Positions 16,804-24,038 of a stretch of 25,300 nucleotides of DNA are shown here, in pieces. The notes beneath the pieces are model-generated. The model was not told where the DNA came from and made no database searches. It saw only the letters and a list, made by a program, of their open reading frames with translations. Origin of the DNA: Actinomycetales bacterium UBA1416 (GTDB lineage: Bacteria > Actinomycetota > Actinomycetes > Actinomycetales > Actinomycetaceae); assembly GCA_002304945.1 (NCBI GenBank), contig DBPQ01000123.1, positions 1-25,300 of the forward strand, in the 5' to 3' direction. Position numbers and translations under genes: made by a program. How positions within the stretch are numbered: the stretch's first letter is position 1; every line of letters begins with the position of its first letter.

Positions 16804-18780
16804 GTGCTGTTCCACCACCACGGTTACGTGTCCACCGACCCGAGGATCCAGCCCGCCGCGGGCGTCGGGATCGACCGGTCCCCGGAGATCCCGGATGAGG
16901 TCGACGTGCTCATCGTCGGCTCCGGCCCCGCGGGCATGCTCGCCGCGGCGCAGCTCTCGCGCTTCCCGAGCATCAACACGCGCATCATCGAGCGGCGCCC
17001 GCAGCGTCTCCAGATCGGCCAGGCCGACGGCATCCAGGCGCGCAGCGTGGAGACGTTCCAGGCCTTCGGCTTCGCCGACCGCATCATCGCCGAGGCGTAC
17101 CACCTCACCGAGATGGCGTTCTGGAAGCCGGATCCCGAGAACCCGCGGAACATCATCCGCGGCGCCCGCACTCCCGACGACCCGTCCGGTGTGAGCGAGT
17201 TCCCGCACCTCATCGTGAACCAGGCCCGCGTGCTCGACTACTTCGTCGAGTACGCGAAGCAGGGTGCCGCGCGCATCGAACCCGACTACGGCGTGCAGTT
17301 CACGGGCCTGAGCTTCGACGACGGCGCCGAGTACCCGGTCATCGTGAACCTGAGGTACGTCGCCGGCGAGCGAGAGGGCGAGGAGCGCACCATCCGCGCG
17401 AAGTACGTCCTCGGCGCGGACGGCGCCCACTCCCCGGTCCGCGAGTCGATCGGCGCGAAGCGCCAGGGCAAGATCTCGTTCCACGCCTGGGGTGTCATGG
17501 ACGTGCTCGCCAACAGCGACTTCCCGGACATCCGCCTGAAGTGCGCGATCCACTCGCACGACGGCGGCAGCATCCTCCACATCCCGCGCGAGGGCGGCCA
17601 CCTGTTCCGCATGTACGTCGACCTCGGGGAGGTCCCGGAGGACGACCACCACGCCGTGCGCAACACTCCGCTGGAGGACATCATCCGGCGCGCGAACGAC
17701 ATCGTGCACCCGTACACCGTCGACGTGCGGCACGTCGCATGGTGGAGCGTCTACGAGGTCGGCCACCGGGTCACCGATCGCTTCGACGACATCTCCGAGG
17801 AGCGCTCGCACCTCGAGCCGCACGTGTTCATCGCCGGCGATGCCTGCCACACCCACTCGGCGAAGGCGGGCCAGGGCATGAACGTGTCGATGCAGGACGG
17901 CTTCAACCTGGGGTGGAAGCTCGCGCACGTCCTCGAGGGGCGCAGCCCCGAATCGCTCCTGCGCACCTACACCGGCGAGCGCCAGGTGATCGCGCAGAAC
18001 CTCATCGACTTCGACCTCACGTGGTCCGCGATGATGGCGAAGAAGCCCGAGGAGTTCGCCAGTCCGACCGAGCTCGAGGACTTCTACCAGTCGACCTTCG
18101 AGTTCCCGGCCGGCTTCATGACGCAGTACGAGCCGTCGGTGATCACCGGGGAGGCGACCCACCAGGAGCTCGCCACCGGTTTCCCGGTCGGCAAGCGCTT
18201 CAAGTCGGAGCACGTGATCCGCATCTGCGACTCGACCCCGCAGCACCTCGGCCACCTGCAGACCGCCGACGGCCGCTGGCGCGTGCACGTGTTCCCGGGG
18301 ACGGCGACCGAGCAGCTCGCCGACTGGGCCGAGTGGTGGTACACGGACCCGTCCTCGCCGCTCCGCCGGCACACCCCGGTCGAGGACGACGAGACGAGCC
18401 TGTTCGAGGTCAACGTGATCTACCCGCAGGACTACACCGAGGTCGAGCTCGCCGACGCCCCCCACGCGTTCAAGCCCGTGGTGGGCCCCTTCGGGCTCGT
18501 GGACCTCAACCACGTGTTCGCCCAGGGCACCGCCGCGCGCGTGACCGCCGACTTCTACGAGCGCCGTGGCATCGCCGAATCGGGCGTCGTGATCGTCGTG
18601 CGCCCCGACCAGTACGTGGCGAACATCCTGCCGCTCGACGCGAAGGAGGAGCTCGCGGAGTTCTTCGCCGGCTTCCTGCTCGAGCGCGCGACCCCGGAGG
18701 AGGTCGAGGCTGCTGCCGCGCGGCGCGCCGCGCCACGGGAGCTGAAGCTGCCGGAGCGCTCGAAGGTGTCGGGAGAGTAG
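16804..18780 (+). CDS. FAD-dependent aromatic hydroxylase of the 3-hydroxybenzoate 4-monooxygenase / phenol 2-monooxygenase type
   Basis: A 658-residue single-component flavoprotein monooxygenase. The Rossmann GSGPAG is at 39-44, the DG motif VLGADGAHSPVR at 202-213 and the flavin GD motif IAGDACHTHSAKAGQGMN at 343-360. The last 170 residues form the thioredoxin-like domain of the phenol hydroxylase family. Asp75, His135 and Tyr271 coincide with the active-site positions I recall for MobA of Comamonas testosteroni. The enzyme should use NAD(P)H and O2 to place a hydroxyl para or ortho to an existing one. In this operon the product ought to be 3,4-dihydroxyphenylacetate, so a 3- or 4-hydroxyphenylacetate substrate is inferred; 3-hydroxybenzoate itself is the alternative. 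The GTG start has GAGGAG six bases upstream. It ends the operon at a perfect terminator. Confidence 0.9.
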   Translation: MLFHHHGYVSTDPRIQPAAGVGIDRSPEIPDEVDVLIVGSGPAGMLAAAQLSRFPSINTRIIERRPQRLQIGQADGIQARSVETFQAFGFADRIIAEAYHLTEMAFWKPDPENPRNIIRGARTPDDPSGVSEFPHLIVNQARVLDYFVEYAKQGAARIEPDYGVQFTGLSFDDGAEYPVIVNLRYVAGEREGEERTIRAKYVLGADGAHSPVRESIGAKRQGKISFHAWGVMDVLANSDFPDIRLKCAIHSHDGGSILHIPREGGHLFRMYVDLGEVPEDDHHAVRNTPLEDIIRRANDIVHPYTVDVRHVAWWSVYEVGHRVTDRFDDISEERSHLEPHVFIAGDACHTHSAKAGQGMNVSMQDGFNLGWKLAHVLEGRSPESLLRTYTGERQVIAQNLIDFDLTWSAMMAKKPEEFASPTELEDFYQSTFEFPAGFMTQYEPSVITGEATHQELATGFPVGKRFKSEHVIRICDSTPQHLGHLQTADGRWRVHVFPGTATEQLADWAEWWYTDPSSPLRRHTPVEDDETSLFEVNVIYPQDYTEVELADAPHAFKPVVGPFGLVDLNHVFAQGTAARVTADFYERRGIAESGVVIVVRPDQYVANILPLDAKEELAEFFAGFLLERATPEEVEAAAARRAAPRELKLPERSKVSGE

Positions 18781-18786
18781 ACCCCT

Positions 18787-18816
18787 GGGCGGTCGGTGCC
18801 CCGGCACCGACCGCCC
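18787..18816. terminator. Bidirectional terminator hairpin between convergent genes
   Basis: GGGCGGTCGGTGCC (18787-18800) is an exact inverted copy of GGCACCGACCGCCC (18803-18816), separated by CC. It lies 6 bp past the hydroxylase stop and 1 bp past the end of the convergent SDR gene. A T-tract is absent on both strands, as is usual for GC-rich actinobacterial terminators. Confidence 0.85.
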
Positions 18817-18817
18817 G

Positions 18818-19582
18818 TCAGCGCCGCGCGACCACCGTGTTCGACGCCTGGGCGACCGGGCGCATGACGAGGGAGTCGATGTTCACGTGCCTCGCCAGTG
18901 ACAGCGTCCAGGCGACCGCCTCCGCGACGTCGCCGGCCGTCAACGGTTCGTCGACCCCCGCGTAGACCGCGTCCGCCGCCTCCGCCGAGCCGAGACGGTT
19001 CAGCGAGAACTCGGGGGTGCGCACCATGCCGGGCGCGATGTCGATGACACGGATCGGCTCGCCCACCAGCTCGAGACGCATCGTCGTCGCGATCACCCGT
19101 TCCGCGTGCTTGGCGGCGACGTAGCCGCCGCCCCCCGGGTAGGTGTCGTGCCCGGCCGTCGAGGAGATGAGCACGACGTCGCCCCCTCCCTGGGCGCGCA
19201 GCTGCGGCAGGACAGCCGTCGTCAGGCGCAGGGTGGCGAGCACGTTGCGGTCGTACATCGCCTGCCAGCGCCCCACGTCGGCATCCGCGATCGAGTCCAT
19301 CCCGAGCGCGCCGCCCGCCACGTTCACGAGCGCGGACAGCGGCGGCCCCGGCCGCGAGGTGGCGAACGCGGCGAGAGCGGCGACGTCGTCGTCCTGCGTG
19401 AGGTCGGCGGCGAACGGCTCGCACCCGGTCTCCGCGGCGAGCGCCTCGAGGCGGTCACGGCGGCGGGCGGTGGCCACCACCTCCCAGCCGCGGGCGCGCA
19501 GCAGTCGGACGGTCTCCTCCCCGATCCCGGTGGAGGCACCGGAGACGAGGGCACGGCGGGGGCGGGCGTAGGGATCTGTCAT
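18818..19582 (-). CDS. SDR-family NAD(P)-dependent oxidoreductase (YdfG/serine dehydrogenase-like)
   Basis: A classical short-chain dehydrogenase of 254 residues. SGASTGIG (14-21) binds the cofactor, and Arg40-Arg41 after the second beta strand suggest NADP(H). NVAG (87-90) replaces the usual NNAG. The catalytic set is Asn113, Ser140 or Ser141, Tyr154 and Lys158 (YVAAK). It probably reduces or oxidises a small hydroxy or keto compound; the substrate cannot be read from the sequence. It converges on the catabolic operon across the terminator and diverges from proC with only 29 bp between start codons. I therefore do not assign it to the aromatic pathway. CATCAT lies six bases before the ATG and no ribosome site is visible, so the message may be leaderless. 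Confidence 0.88.
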   Translation of the reverse strand: MTDPYARPRRALVSGASTGIGEETVRLLRARGWEVVATARRRDRLEALAAETGCEPFAADLTQDDDVAALAAFATSRPGPPLSALVNVAGGALGMDSIADADVGRWQAMYDRNVLATLRLTTAVLPQLRAQGGGDVVLISSTAGHDTYPGGGGYVAAKHAERVIATTMRLELVGEPIRVIDIAPGMVRTPEFSLNRLGSAEAADAVYAGVDEPLTAGDVAEAVAWTLSLARHVNIDSLVMRPVAQASNTVVARR

Positions 19583-19599
19583 GACCCCATGATGCCGCC

Positions 19600-19605
19600 T
19601 AGCAT
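19600..19605 (+). promoter_or_regulatory. -10 element of an apparently leaderless proC transcript
   Basis: TAGCAT is followed by six bases and then the proC ATG. A start point about seven bases past the -10 falls on the A of the ATG. No Shine-Dalgarno sequence is present in the 29-bp gap. The -35 is poor. Confidence 0.55.
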
Positions 19606-19611
19606 GGGCCC

Positions 19612-20427
19612 ATGACCTCCTTCGGCTTCATCGGTGCGGGCAACATGGCGGGCGCGATCGTGCGGGGGGCGGTGGCCGCGGGTTCCTCGCCGACCGACAT
19701 CGTCGTCACGGACGTCGACCCGGCCGCCGGCGAGCGCCTCGCCGCGGAGCTCGGTGTCCGCGTGGCCGCCTCGAACCAGGACGTGGTCGAGACGTGCGAC
19801 TTCGTGGTCCTCGCCGTCAAGCCGCAGGTGCTGCCCGCTGTGGTCGGCGAGCTGCGCGAGGTGTTCGCGGACAACCGCCCCGTGGTGGTCTCGATCGCCG
19901 CCGGCCAGACGATCGCGCGCATCGAGGAGCTGCTGCCGCCCGGTCTCGCCGTGATCCGGGTGATGCCGAACGTCAACGCGATGATCGGCCAGGGCATGGC
20001 CGCTGTGTGCGGCAACGCGCGCGCCACCGAGGACCAGGTGGCCCGCGTGGTGGAGCTCTTCAGCGCCGTCGGCCAGGCGATCGAGCTGCCGGAGAAGCAC
20101 TTCTCGCTGTTCACGGCCCTCGCCGGGTCCGGCCCGGCCTTCACGTTCAGCTTCATCGAGGCCCTCGCCAGCGCTGCCGTCAACCACGGGCTGCCGAAGC
20201 CGCTCGCCGTCCGGGTCGCGGCACAGACCGTCCTCGGCTCCGCCGGCCTCGTTCTCGATCGGGCGGAGAGCGGCGGTACCCCGGCGACGCTCAGGGACAT
20301 GGTCTCCTCCCCCGGCGGCACCACCATCGCCGGCCTGCTGGCGGCCGACGACGCCGGCCTCTCCCCCGCCGTCGTGCGCGCGGTGGACGCCGCGGTCGCC
20401 CGGGACCGCGACCTGGGGGCGATGTAG
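19612..20427 (+). CDS. proC: Pyrroline-5-carboxylate reductase
   Basis: A 271-residue enzyme that reduces 1-pyrroline-5-carboxylate to L-proline with NAD(P)H, the last step of proline synthesis. The dinucleotide fold opens with GFIGAGNMAGA (5-15). RVMPN (116-120), AGSGPAF (171-177) and the C-terminal signature SSPGGTTIAGL (232-242) are all present, and the length is normal. The start is the ATG at 19612, supported by the GxGxxA motif beginning at residue 8 and by the -10 box six bases upstream. It is divergent from the SDR gene and followed in the same direction by the F420-0 transporter, 96 bp away. I see no functional link to either neighbour. Confidence 0.95.
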   Translation: MTSFGFIGAGNMAGAIVRGAVAAGSSPTDIVVTDVDPAAGERLAAELGVRVAASNQDVVETCDFVVLAVKPQVLPAVVGELREVFADNRPVVVSIAAGQTIARIEELLPPGLAVIRVMPNVNAMIGQGMAAVCGNARATEDQVARVVELFSAVGQAIELPEKHFSLFTALAGSGPAFTFSFIEALASAAVNHGLPKPLAVRVAAQTVLGSAGLVLDRAESGGTPATLRDMVSSPGGTTIAGLLAADDAGLSPAVVRAVDAAVARDRDLGAM

Positions 20428-20523
20428 GATCGTCCCGATCCCCCGCGCGCCCCTGCGGGGAGCCCGGGCCGGTGCTTTGGTCCCGATCGCCGCCCATGTC
20501 ACAGCCCTGACCCGGGAGATCCC
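20428..20523 (+). promoter_or_regulatory. Structured leader upstream of the F420-0 transporter genes
   Basis: Contains GGATCG-TCC-CGATCC (20427-20441), then CCCCGC-8 nt-GCGGGG (20441-20460). The self-complementary CCCGGG occurs twice, at 20463-20468 and 20511-20516; the second copy runs into the ribosome site GGGAG (20514-20518). The octamer TCCCGATC also occurs twice (20433, 20481). TAGGAT at 20425-20430 could be a -10 box overlapping the proC stop. The folding could be a weak proC terminator, an SD-sequestering switch, or both; I cannot match it to a known riboswitch class. Confidence 0.4.
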
Positions 20524-21561
20524 GTGCACCGCCCGCATCCTCGCGCCACCGTCCTGGCCGCGACATCCCTCGCTGCCGCGCTCCTCGCCGCCTGCACGCC
20601 CGGCGGTGGTCCCGATGCCGCCGCCGTCGGGACCGCCAGTTCCGGCACCGGCACCGTCACGAGCTGCGGGGCGACCGCGCCCGTCCCGGCCGAGGCGCGC
20701 GCCGTCGTCGCACTGAAGTCCTCGGCGGTCGAGGCCGTGGTGGCGCTCGGCGGCGCCGGGCAGCTGGCCGGCGTGGCCGCCCTGGACGGCGAGCTCCCCA
20801 CCCACGTCACCGGCGTCGACGACGCCGCCTGGGACGTCACGCTCCCGGTCCTCTCCGCGGACGTGCCGTCCTTCGAGGCCGTCCTCGACCTCGAGCCGGA
20901 CGTGGTCCTCGCCGGCTGGGAGTCGAATCTCTCGGCGGAGGGCGCCGGGGGGCGGGAGGACTGGGCGGACCTCGGCGTGGCCACCTGGGTCTCGCCGTCG
21001 GCGTGTCGGGATCCCGAGCTCCAGCCGGACCACCTCACGTTCGATGACGTGTTCGCCGAGATCGAGGCGATCGGCACGCTGCTGGGACGCGAGGAGGAGG
21101 CCGCGTCCGTGGTCGCCGCCCAACGCTCGGCCCTCGCGGACCTGACGGCACGCGTCGGACAGGGCACGGACCGGCCGCTGGCCCTGTGGTGGTCCTCCGG
21201 CACGGACACCCCCTACGTGGGCGGCGGCATCGGGGCACCCCAGCTGATCATGGACACCGCCGGCCTGGGCAATGTCGTGGCGGAGGTCGCGGACACGTGG
21301 GCCTCCCTGTCCTGGGAGGAGATCGCCGGGCGGGACCCCGAGGTGATCGTGCTCGTGGACTCGGCCTGGAACACGGCGGAGCACAAGCGGGCCGCCCTCG
21401 CCGCGAACCCGGTGACCGCCGCGATGGACGCCGTCCGCCAGGAGCGGTACCTCGTCGTGCCCTTCCCGGCCACCCAGGCCGGGGTCCGCACCCTCGACGC
21501 CGCCCTCACCCTGGCGGACCAGCTCGCTGCCCTGCCGGCTGCCGCGGAGGTGGCGCCCTGA
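20524..21561 (+). CDS. ABC transporter substrate-binding lipoprotein, putative F420-0 importer (BtuF/FepB fold)
   Basis: A 345-residue lipoprotein. Arg3 and Arg7 precede a hydrophobic stretch ending in LAAC, with Cys24 as lipidation site. The rest is a helical-backbone binding protein of the cobalamin/siderophore type: the first lobe has VVALKSSAVEAVVALG, a single long helix links the lobes, and the second lobe has WWSSGTDTPYVGGG. It feeds the permease and ATPase that overlap it downstream. Actinobacteria are known to carry a BtuCDF-like set next to cofE that has been proposed to take up coenzyme F420-0, and this locus fits that description. Cobalamin or a siderophore is the alternative. The GTG start has GGGAG at five bases. 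Confidence 0.82.
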   Translation: MHRPHPRATVLAATSLAAALLAACTPGGGPDAAAVGTASSGTGTVTSCGATAPVPAEARAVVALKSSAVEAVVALGGAGQLAGVAALDGELPTHVTGVDDAAWDVTLPVLSADVPSFEAVLDLEPDVVLAGWESNLSAEGAGGREDWADLGVATWVSPSACRDPELQPDHLTFDDVFAEIEAIGTLLGREEEAASVVAAQRSALADLTARVGQGTDRPLALWWSSGTDTPYVGGGIGAPQLIMDTAGLGNVVAEVADTWASLSWEEIAGRDPEVIVLVDSAWNTAEHKRAALAANPVTAAMDAVRQERYLVVPFPATQAGVRTLDAALTLADQLAALPAAAEVAP

Positions 21562-22553
21562 GGTCCGCCCGGCTCACCATCCCCCTCCTGCTCGTGGTGC
21601 TCCTCGCCACCCTGGGCGCCGCGATCGCGGTCGGTCCGGCGAGCGTGGGGATCGGGGACGTGTGGTCCTCGGCGTGGTCGCACCTCACCGGGGGTGGCCC
21701 CACCCTGGGGCGGGTCCAGGAGGCGATCCTCTGGCAGGGCCGGGCCCCGCGAGTGCTCACCGCGGTGGGGGTGGGAGCCGGCCTCGCCATGGCCGGCGTC
21801 GTCATGCAGGCCCTCACCCACAATCCGCTCGCCGACCCCTACCTCCTCGGGGTGTCCTCCGGCGCCTCGGTGGGGGCGGTGGCCGCGCTGCTGGCCGGCG
21901 TGACCGCCGTGTGGGCGCTGCCGCTCGCCGCCTTCGCCGGGGCGCTCGCGGCGCTGGCCACCACCCTGCTGCTCGCCGGGCGGGGAGCCTCTCCCGTGCG
22001 AACGATCCTGGCGGGCGTGGCGGTGGGGTACCTCGCCTCCGCGCTGGTCTCGCTGCTGGTGTTCCGCTCCTCGCGGGGGGACGCGTACCGGGAGATCCTC
22101 TCCTGGCTGCTCGGCTCGCTGGCGTCCTCGCGCTGGTGGGAGGCGGGCCTCGCGCTGACGGCCAGCGCCGTGGTCGGCGCCGTGGTGCTGGCCCGGTCCC
22201 GCACCTTCGACGCCCTCCTCCTCGGCGACGACGCCGCCGTCTCCCTCGGCGTGCCCGTGCGCCGCGAGCGGCCATGGCTGATGGGGCTCGTGGCCGTCCT
22301 GACCGGGGCGCTCGTGGCCGTGTCGGGAGCGATCGGGTTCATCGGGCTCGTGGTGCCGCACGCGGCCCGGATCCTGGTCGGGCAGCGGCACCGCGCGCTC
22401 CTGCCCGTGGCGGCCCTCGCCGGTGGGCTGTTCCTCCTGCTCGCGGACACCGCGGCCCGCACCCTCCTCGACCCGGTGGAGGTGCCGGTGGGGATCATCA
22501 CCGCGCTGGTGGGCGGCCCCGCGTTCGCGCTCCTGCTGCGGAGGGTGCCATGA
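21558..22553 (+). CDS. ABC transporter permease, FecCD family, putative F420-0 importer; probable CTG start
   Basis: A permease of about 331 residues in the BtuC/FecCD family, with the signature NPLADPYLLGVSSGASVGAVAAL and GAIGFIGLVVPHAAR near the C terminus. The hydrophobic pattern is compatible with ten helices. No ATG, GTG or TTG lies near the expected N terminus. The best start is a CTG at 21558, which overlaps the stop of the preceding gene as CTGA. A perfect GGAGG (21546-21550) lies seven bases upstream of it. This gives the normal N-terminal Arg-Ser-Ala-Arg before the first helix. The next in-frame GTG (21594) would cut into that helix, and upstream frames have no family resemblance. 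Function follows from the adjacent binding protein and cofE. Confidence 0.87.
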   Translation: MRSARLTIPLLLVVLLATLGAAIAVGPASVGIGDVWSSAWSHLTGGGPTLGRVQEAILWQGRAPRVLTAVGVGAGLAMAGVVMQALTHNPLADPYLLGVSSGASVGAVAALLAGVTAVWALPLAAFAGALAALATTLLLAGRGASPVRTILAGVAVGYLASALVSLLVFRSSRGDAYREILSWLLGSLASSRWWEAGLALTASAVVGAVVLARSRTFDALLLGDDAAVSLGVPVRRERPWLMGLVAVLTGALVAVSGAIGFIGLVVPHAARILVGQRHRALLPVAALAGGLFLLLADTAARTLLDPVEVPVGIITALVGGPAFALLLRRVP

Positions 22554-23302
22554 GTGCCATCCTCGTGCGCGACCTCGAGGTCCGCCTCGGCGGGCAACGG
22601 ATCCTGGCGGGGATCTCGGCGGACCTCCCGGCCGGGCGGTTCTCCGCCGTGGCCGGGCCGAACGGCTCGGGCAAGTCGACCCTGCTGCGCACCCTCGTCG
22701 GGATCCACGCGCCGTCCGCCGGCGAGGTCACGCTCGTGGAGGAGGGCGTCCCCCGCTCCCTGACCGCCATGCCGGCCCGCGAGCGGGCCCTGCGCCTCGC
22801 CCTGGTGGGGCAGGACTCCCCCGTGCCGGCGGGGCTCGCGGTGCGCGACGTCGTCGCCCTCGGTCGGATCCCCCACCGCCGGTGGTTCGACGAGGTGGAT
22901 GTCACGCCGTTCCTCGAGCGCACGGGGGTGGCCCACCTCGCGGACCGGGATGTCGCCACGCTGTCCGGCGGCGAGCGCCAGCGCGTCCACCTCGCCCGCG
23001 CACTGGCCCAGGAGCCGAGCTGGCTGATCCTCGACGAGCCCACCAACCACCTCGACCTCGCCGCCCAGCGCGACGTGCTCGCCCTGGCCGCCGGACTCGC
23101 GGCGGACGGGATGGGGGTGGTGGCCGCCCTGCACGACCTGAACCACGTGCTCGAGCACGCCGAGAGCGTCCTCGTGCTCGCGGACGGGACCGTGCACACC
23201 GCGGGCGCGCCGGCGGAGGTCCTCCGGCCCGAGCTGGTGCGCGAGGTGTGGGCGGCGGACGTCGAGTCGGTCGCCACCTCGCGGGGCCGCCGGCTCCTGT
23301 GA
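22550..23302 (+). CDS. ABC transporter ATP-binding protein, putative F420-0 importer
   Basis: A 250-residue ATPase of the BtuD/FecE type. Walker A GPNGSGKST is at 36-44, the Q-loop at Gln88, the signature LSGGERQ at 138-144, Walker B LILDEP at 159-164, and the switch His195 in ALHDLNH. It drives import through the permease, whose stop it overlaps (ATGA). The gene ends one base before the end of the convergent cofE, so the two messages cannot have separate terminators outside coding sequence. Specificity is set by the binding protein; the F420-0 assignment rests on the neighbourhood. Confidence 0.9.
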   Translation: MSAILVRDLEVRLGGQRILAGISADLPAGRFSAVAGPNGSGKSTLLRTLVGIHAPSAGEVTLVEEGVPRSLTAMPARERALRLALVGQDSPVPAGLAVRDVVALGRIPHRRWFDEVDVTPFLERTGVAHLADRDVATLSGGERQRVHLARALAQEPSWLILDEPTNHLDLAAQRDVLALAAGLAADGMGVVAALHDLNHVLEHAESVLVLADGTVHTAGAPAEVLRPELVREVWAADVESVATSRGRRLL

Positions 23303-23303
23303 C

Positions 23304-24038
23304 TCAGGTGCCGTGCCGGAACATGTCCTCCTCGGGCGGCCGGACGAGGGAGCGGGCGCCGGGACCGTCGTCGTCCGTGACGAGCCGGGCGGCGCCACGC
23401 ACCACCGCGACCGGGAGCCCCGCGGCCTTGCCCTTGACGAGCTCGGCGGCCGCCGCCAGCTCGTCCGCGCTCGCCATCACGGTCGCGGTCAGGCGGGTGC
23501 CGTAGCTGTCGACGCCGCCCCGCAGGTCCTCCAGCACGGCGACGCCGGCCGCGCCGATGGCGATGTCCGCGACGCCCTCGCGCCACGGCCGGCCGGACGT
23601 GTCCGTCAGGAGCACACCGGGCCTGACGCCGAAGCGGGCGGCGAGGCCCCGCCTGATCCGGCGGGCCGAGCCGTCCGGATCCTCCGGGAGCAACAGGACG
23701 GTTCCCGGCGGGGTGTTGGAGGCGTCCACGCCCGCAGCCGCCATGACGAGGCCCAGGGGGTTCTCCACGATCCGCAGCACGCTCCCGTCCGGCCGCTCCC
23801 GTCGCGCCACCTCGCGCACGGTCTGGGAGGAGATCGCGTCCTCGCGGTCGCGGGCCGCGATCATGCGTCCCTCCGCCTTCGAGACGATCTTCGAGGAGAT
23901 GACGACGACGTCGCCCGCTCCCAGCCCCACGCTCCCGTCCGGCCACGCGAGCGTGGCGAGGGCCGGGGCGATGACGGCGGCGACGTCGTCGCCCCGGGTG
24001 AGGACGGGGATGCCCGGCGGCGCCTGGACGAGGAGCAT
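23304..24038 (-). CDS. cofE: Coenzyme F420-0:L-glutamate ligase CofE (FbiB N-domain type, single domain)
   Basis: A 244-residue GTP-dependent ligase that adds glutamate(s) to F420-0 to give functional F420. Family motifs are VISSKIVSKAEGR near the start, VDASNT, LLPEDPDGSARRIR and DTSGRPWREGVADIAIGAAGV. The last contains the residues that bind metal and GTP in archaeal CofE. It corresponds to the N-terminal half of mycobacterial FbiB; the C-terminal nitroreductase-like half is absent, as in archaeal CofE. The ATG overlaps the stop of the upstream F420-dependent oxidoreductase gene by one base (TGATG), so the two are co-translated. Without fbiC, cofC or cofD nearby, and facing an importer, it probably works on imported F420-0. 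Confidence 0.92.
   Translation of the reverse strand: MLLVQAPPGIPVLTRGDDVAAVIAPALATLAWPDGSVGLGAGDVVVISSKIVSKAEGRMIAARDREDAISSQTVREVARRERPDGSVLRIVENPLGLVMAAAGVDASNTPPGTVLLLPEDPDGSARRIRRGLAARFGVRPGVLLTDTSGRPWREGVADIAIGAAGVAVLEDLRGGVDSYGTRLTATVMASADELAAAAELVKGKAAGLPVAVVRGAARLVTDDDGPGARSLVRPPEEDMFRHGT

Noticed and set aside
20440..20523. Possible cobalamin riboswitch before the BtuF-like gene (GGGGA, CCGGTG and GAGATCC fragments)
   Set aside because: The conserved core elements do not occur in the right order or sequence, and the leader is too short for a classical B12 element. Reported only as an unclassified folded leader.
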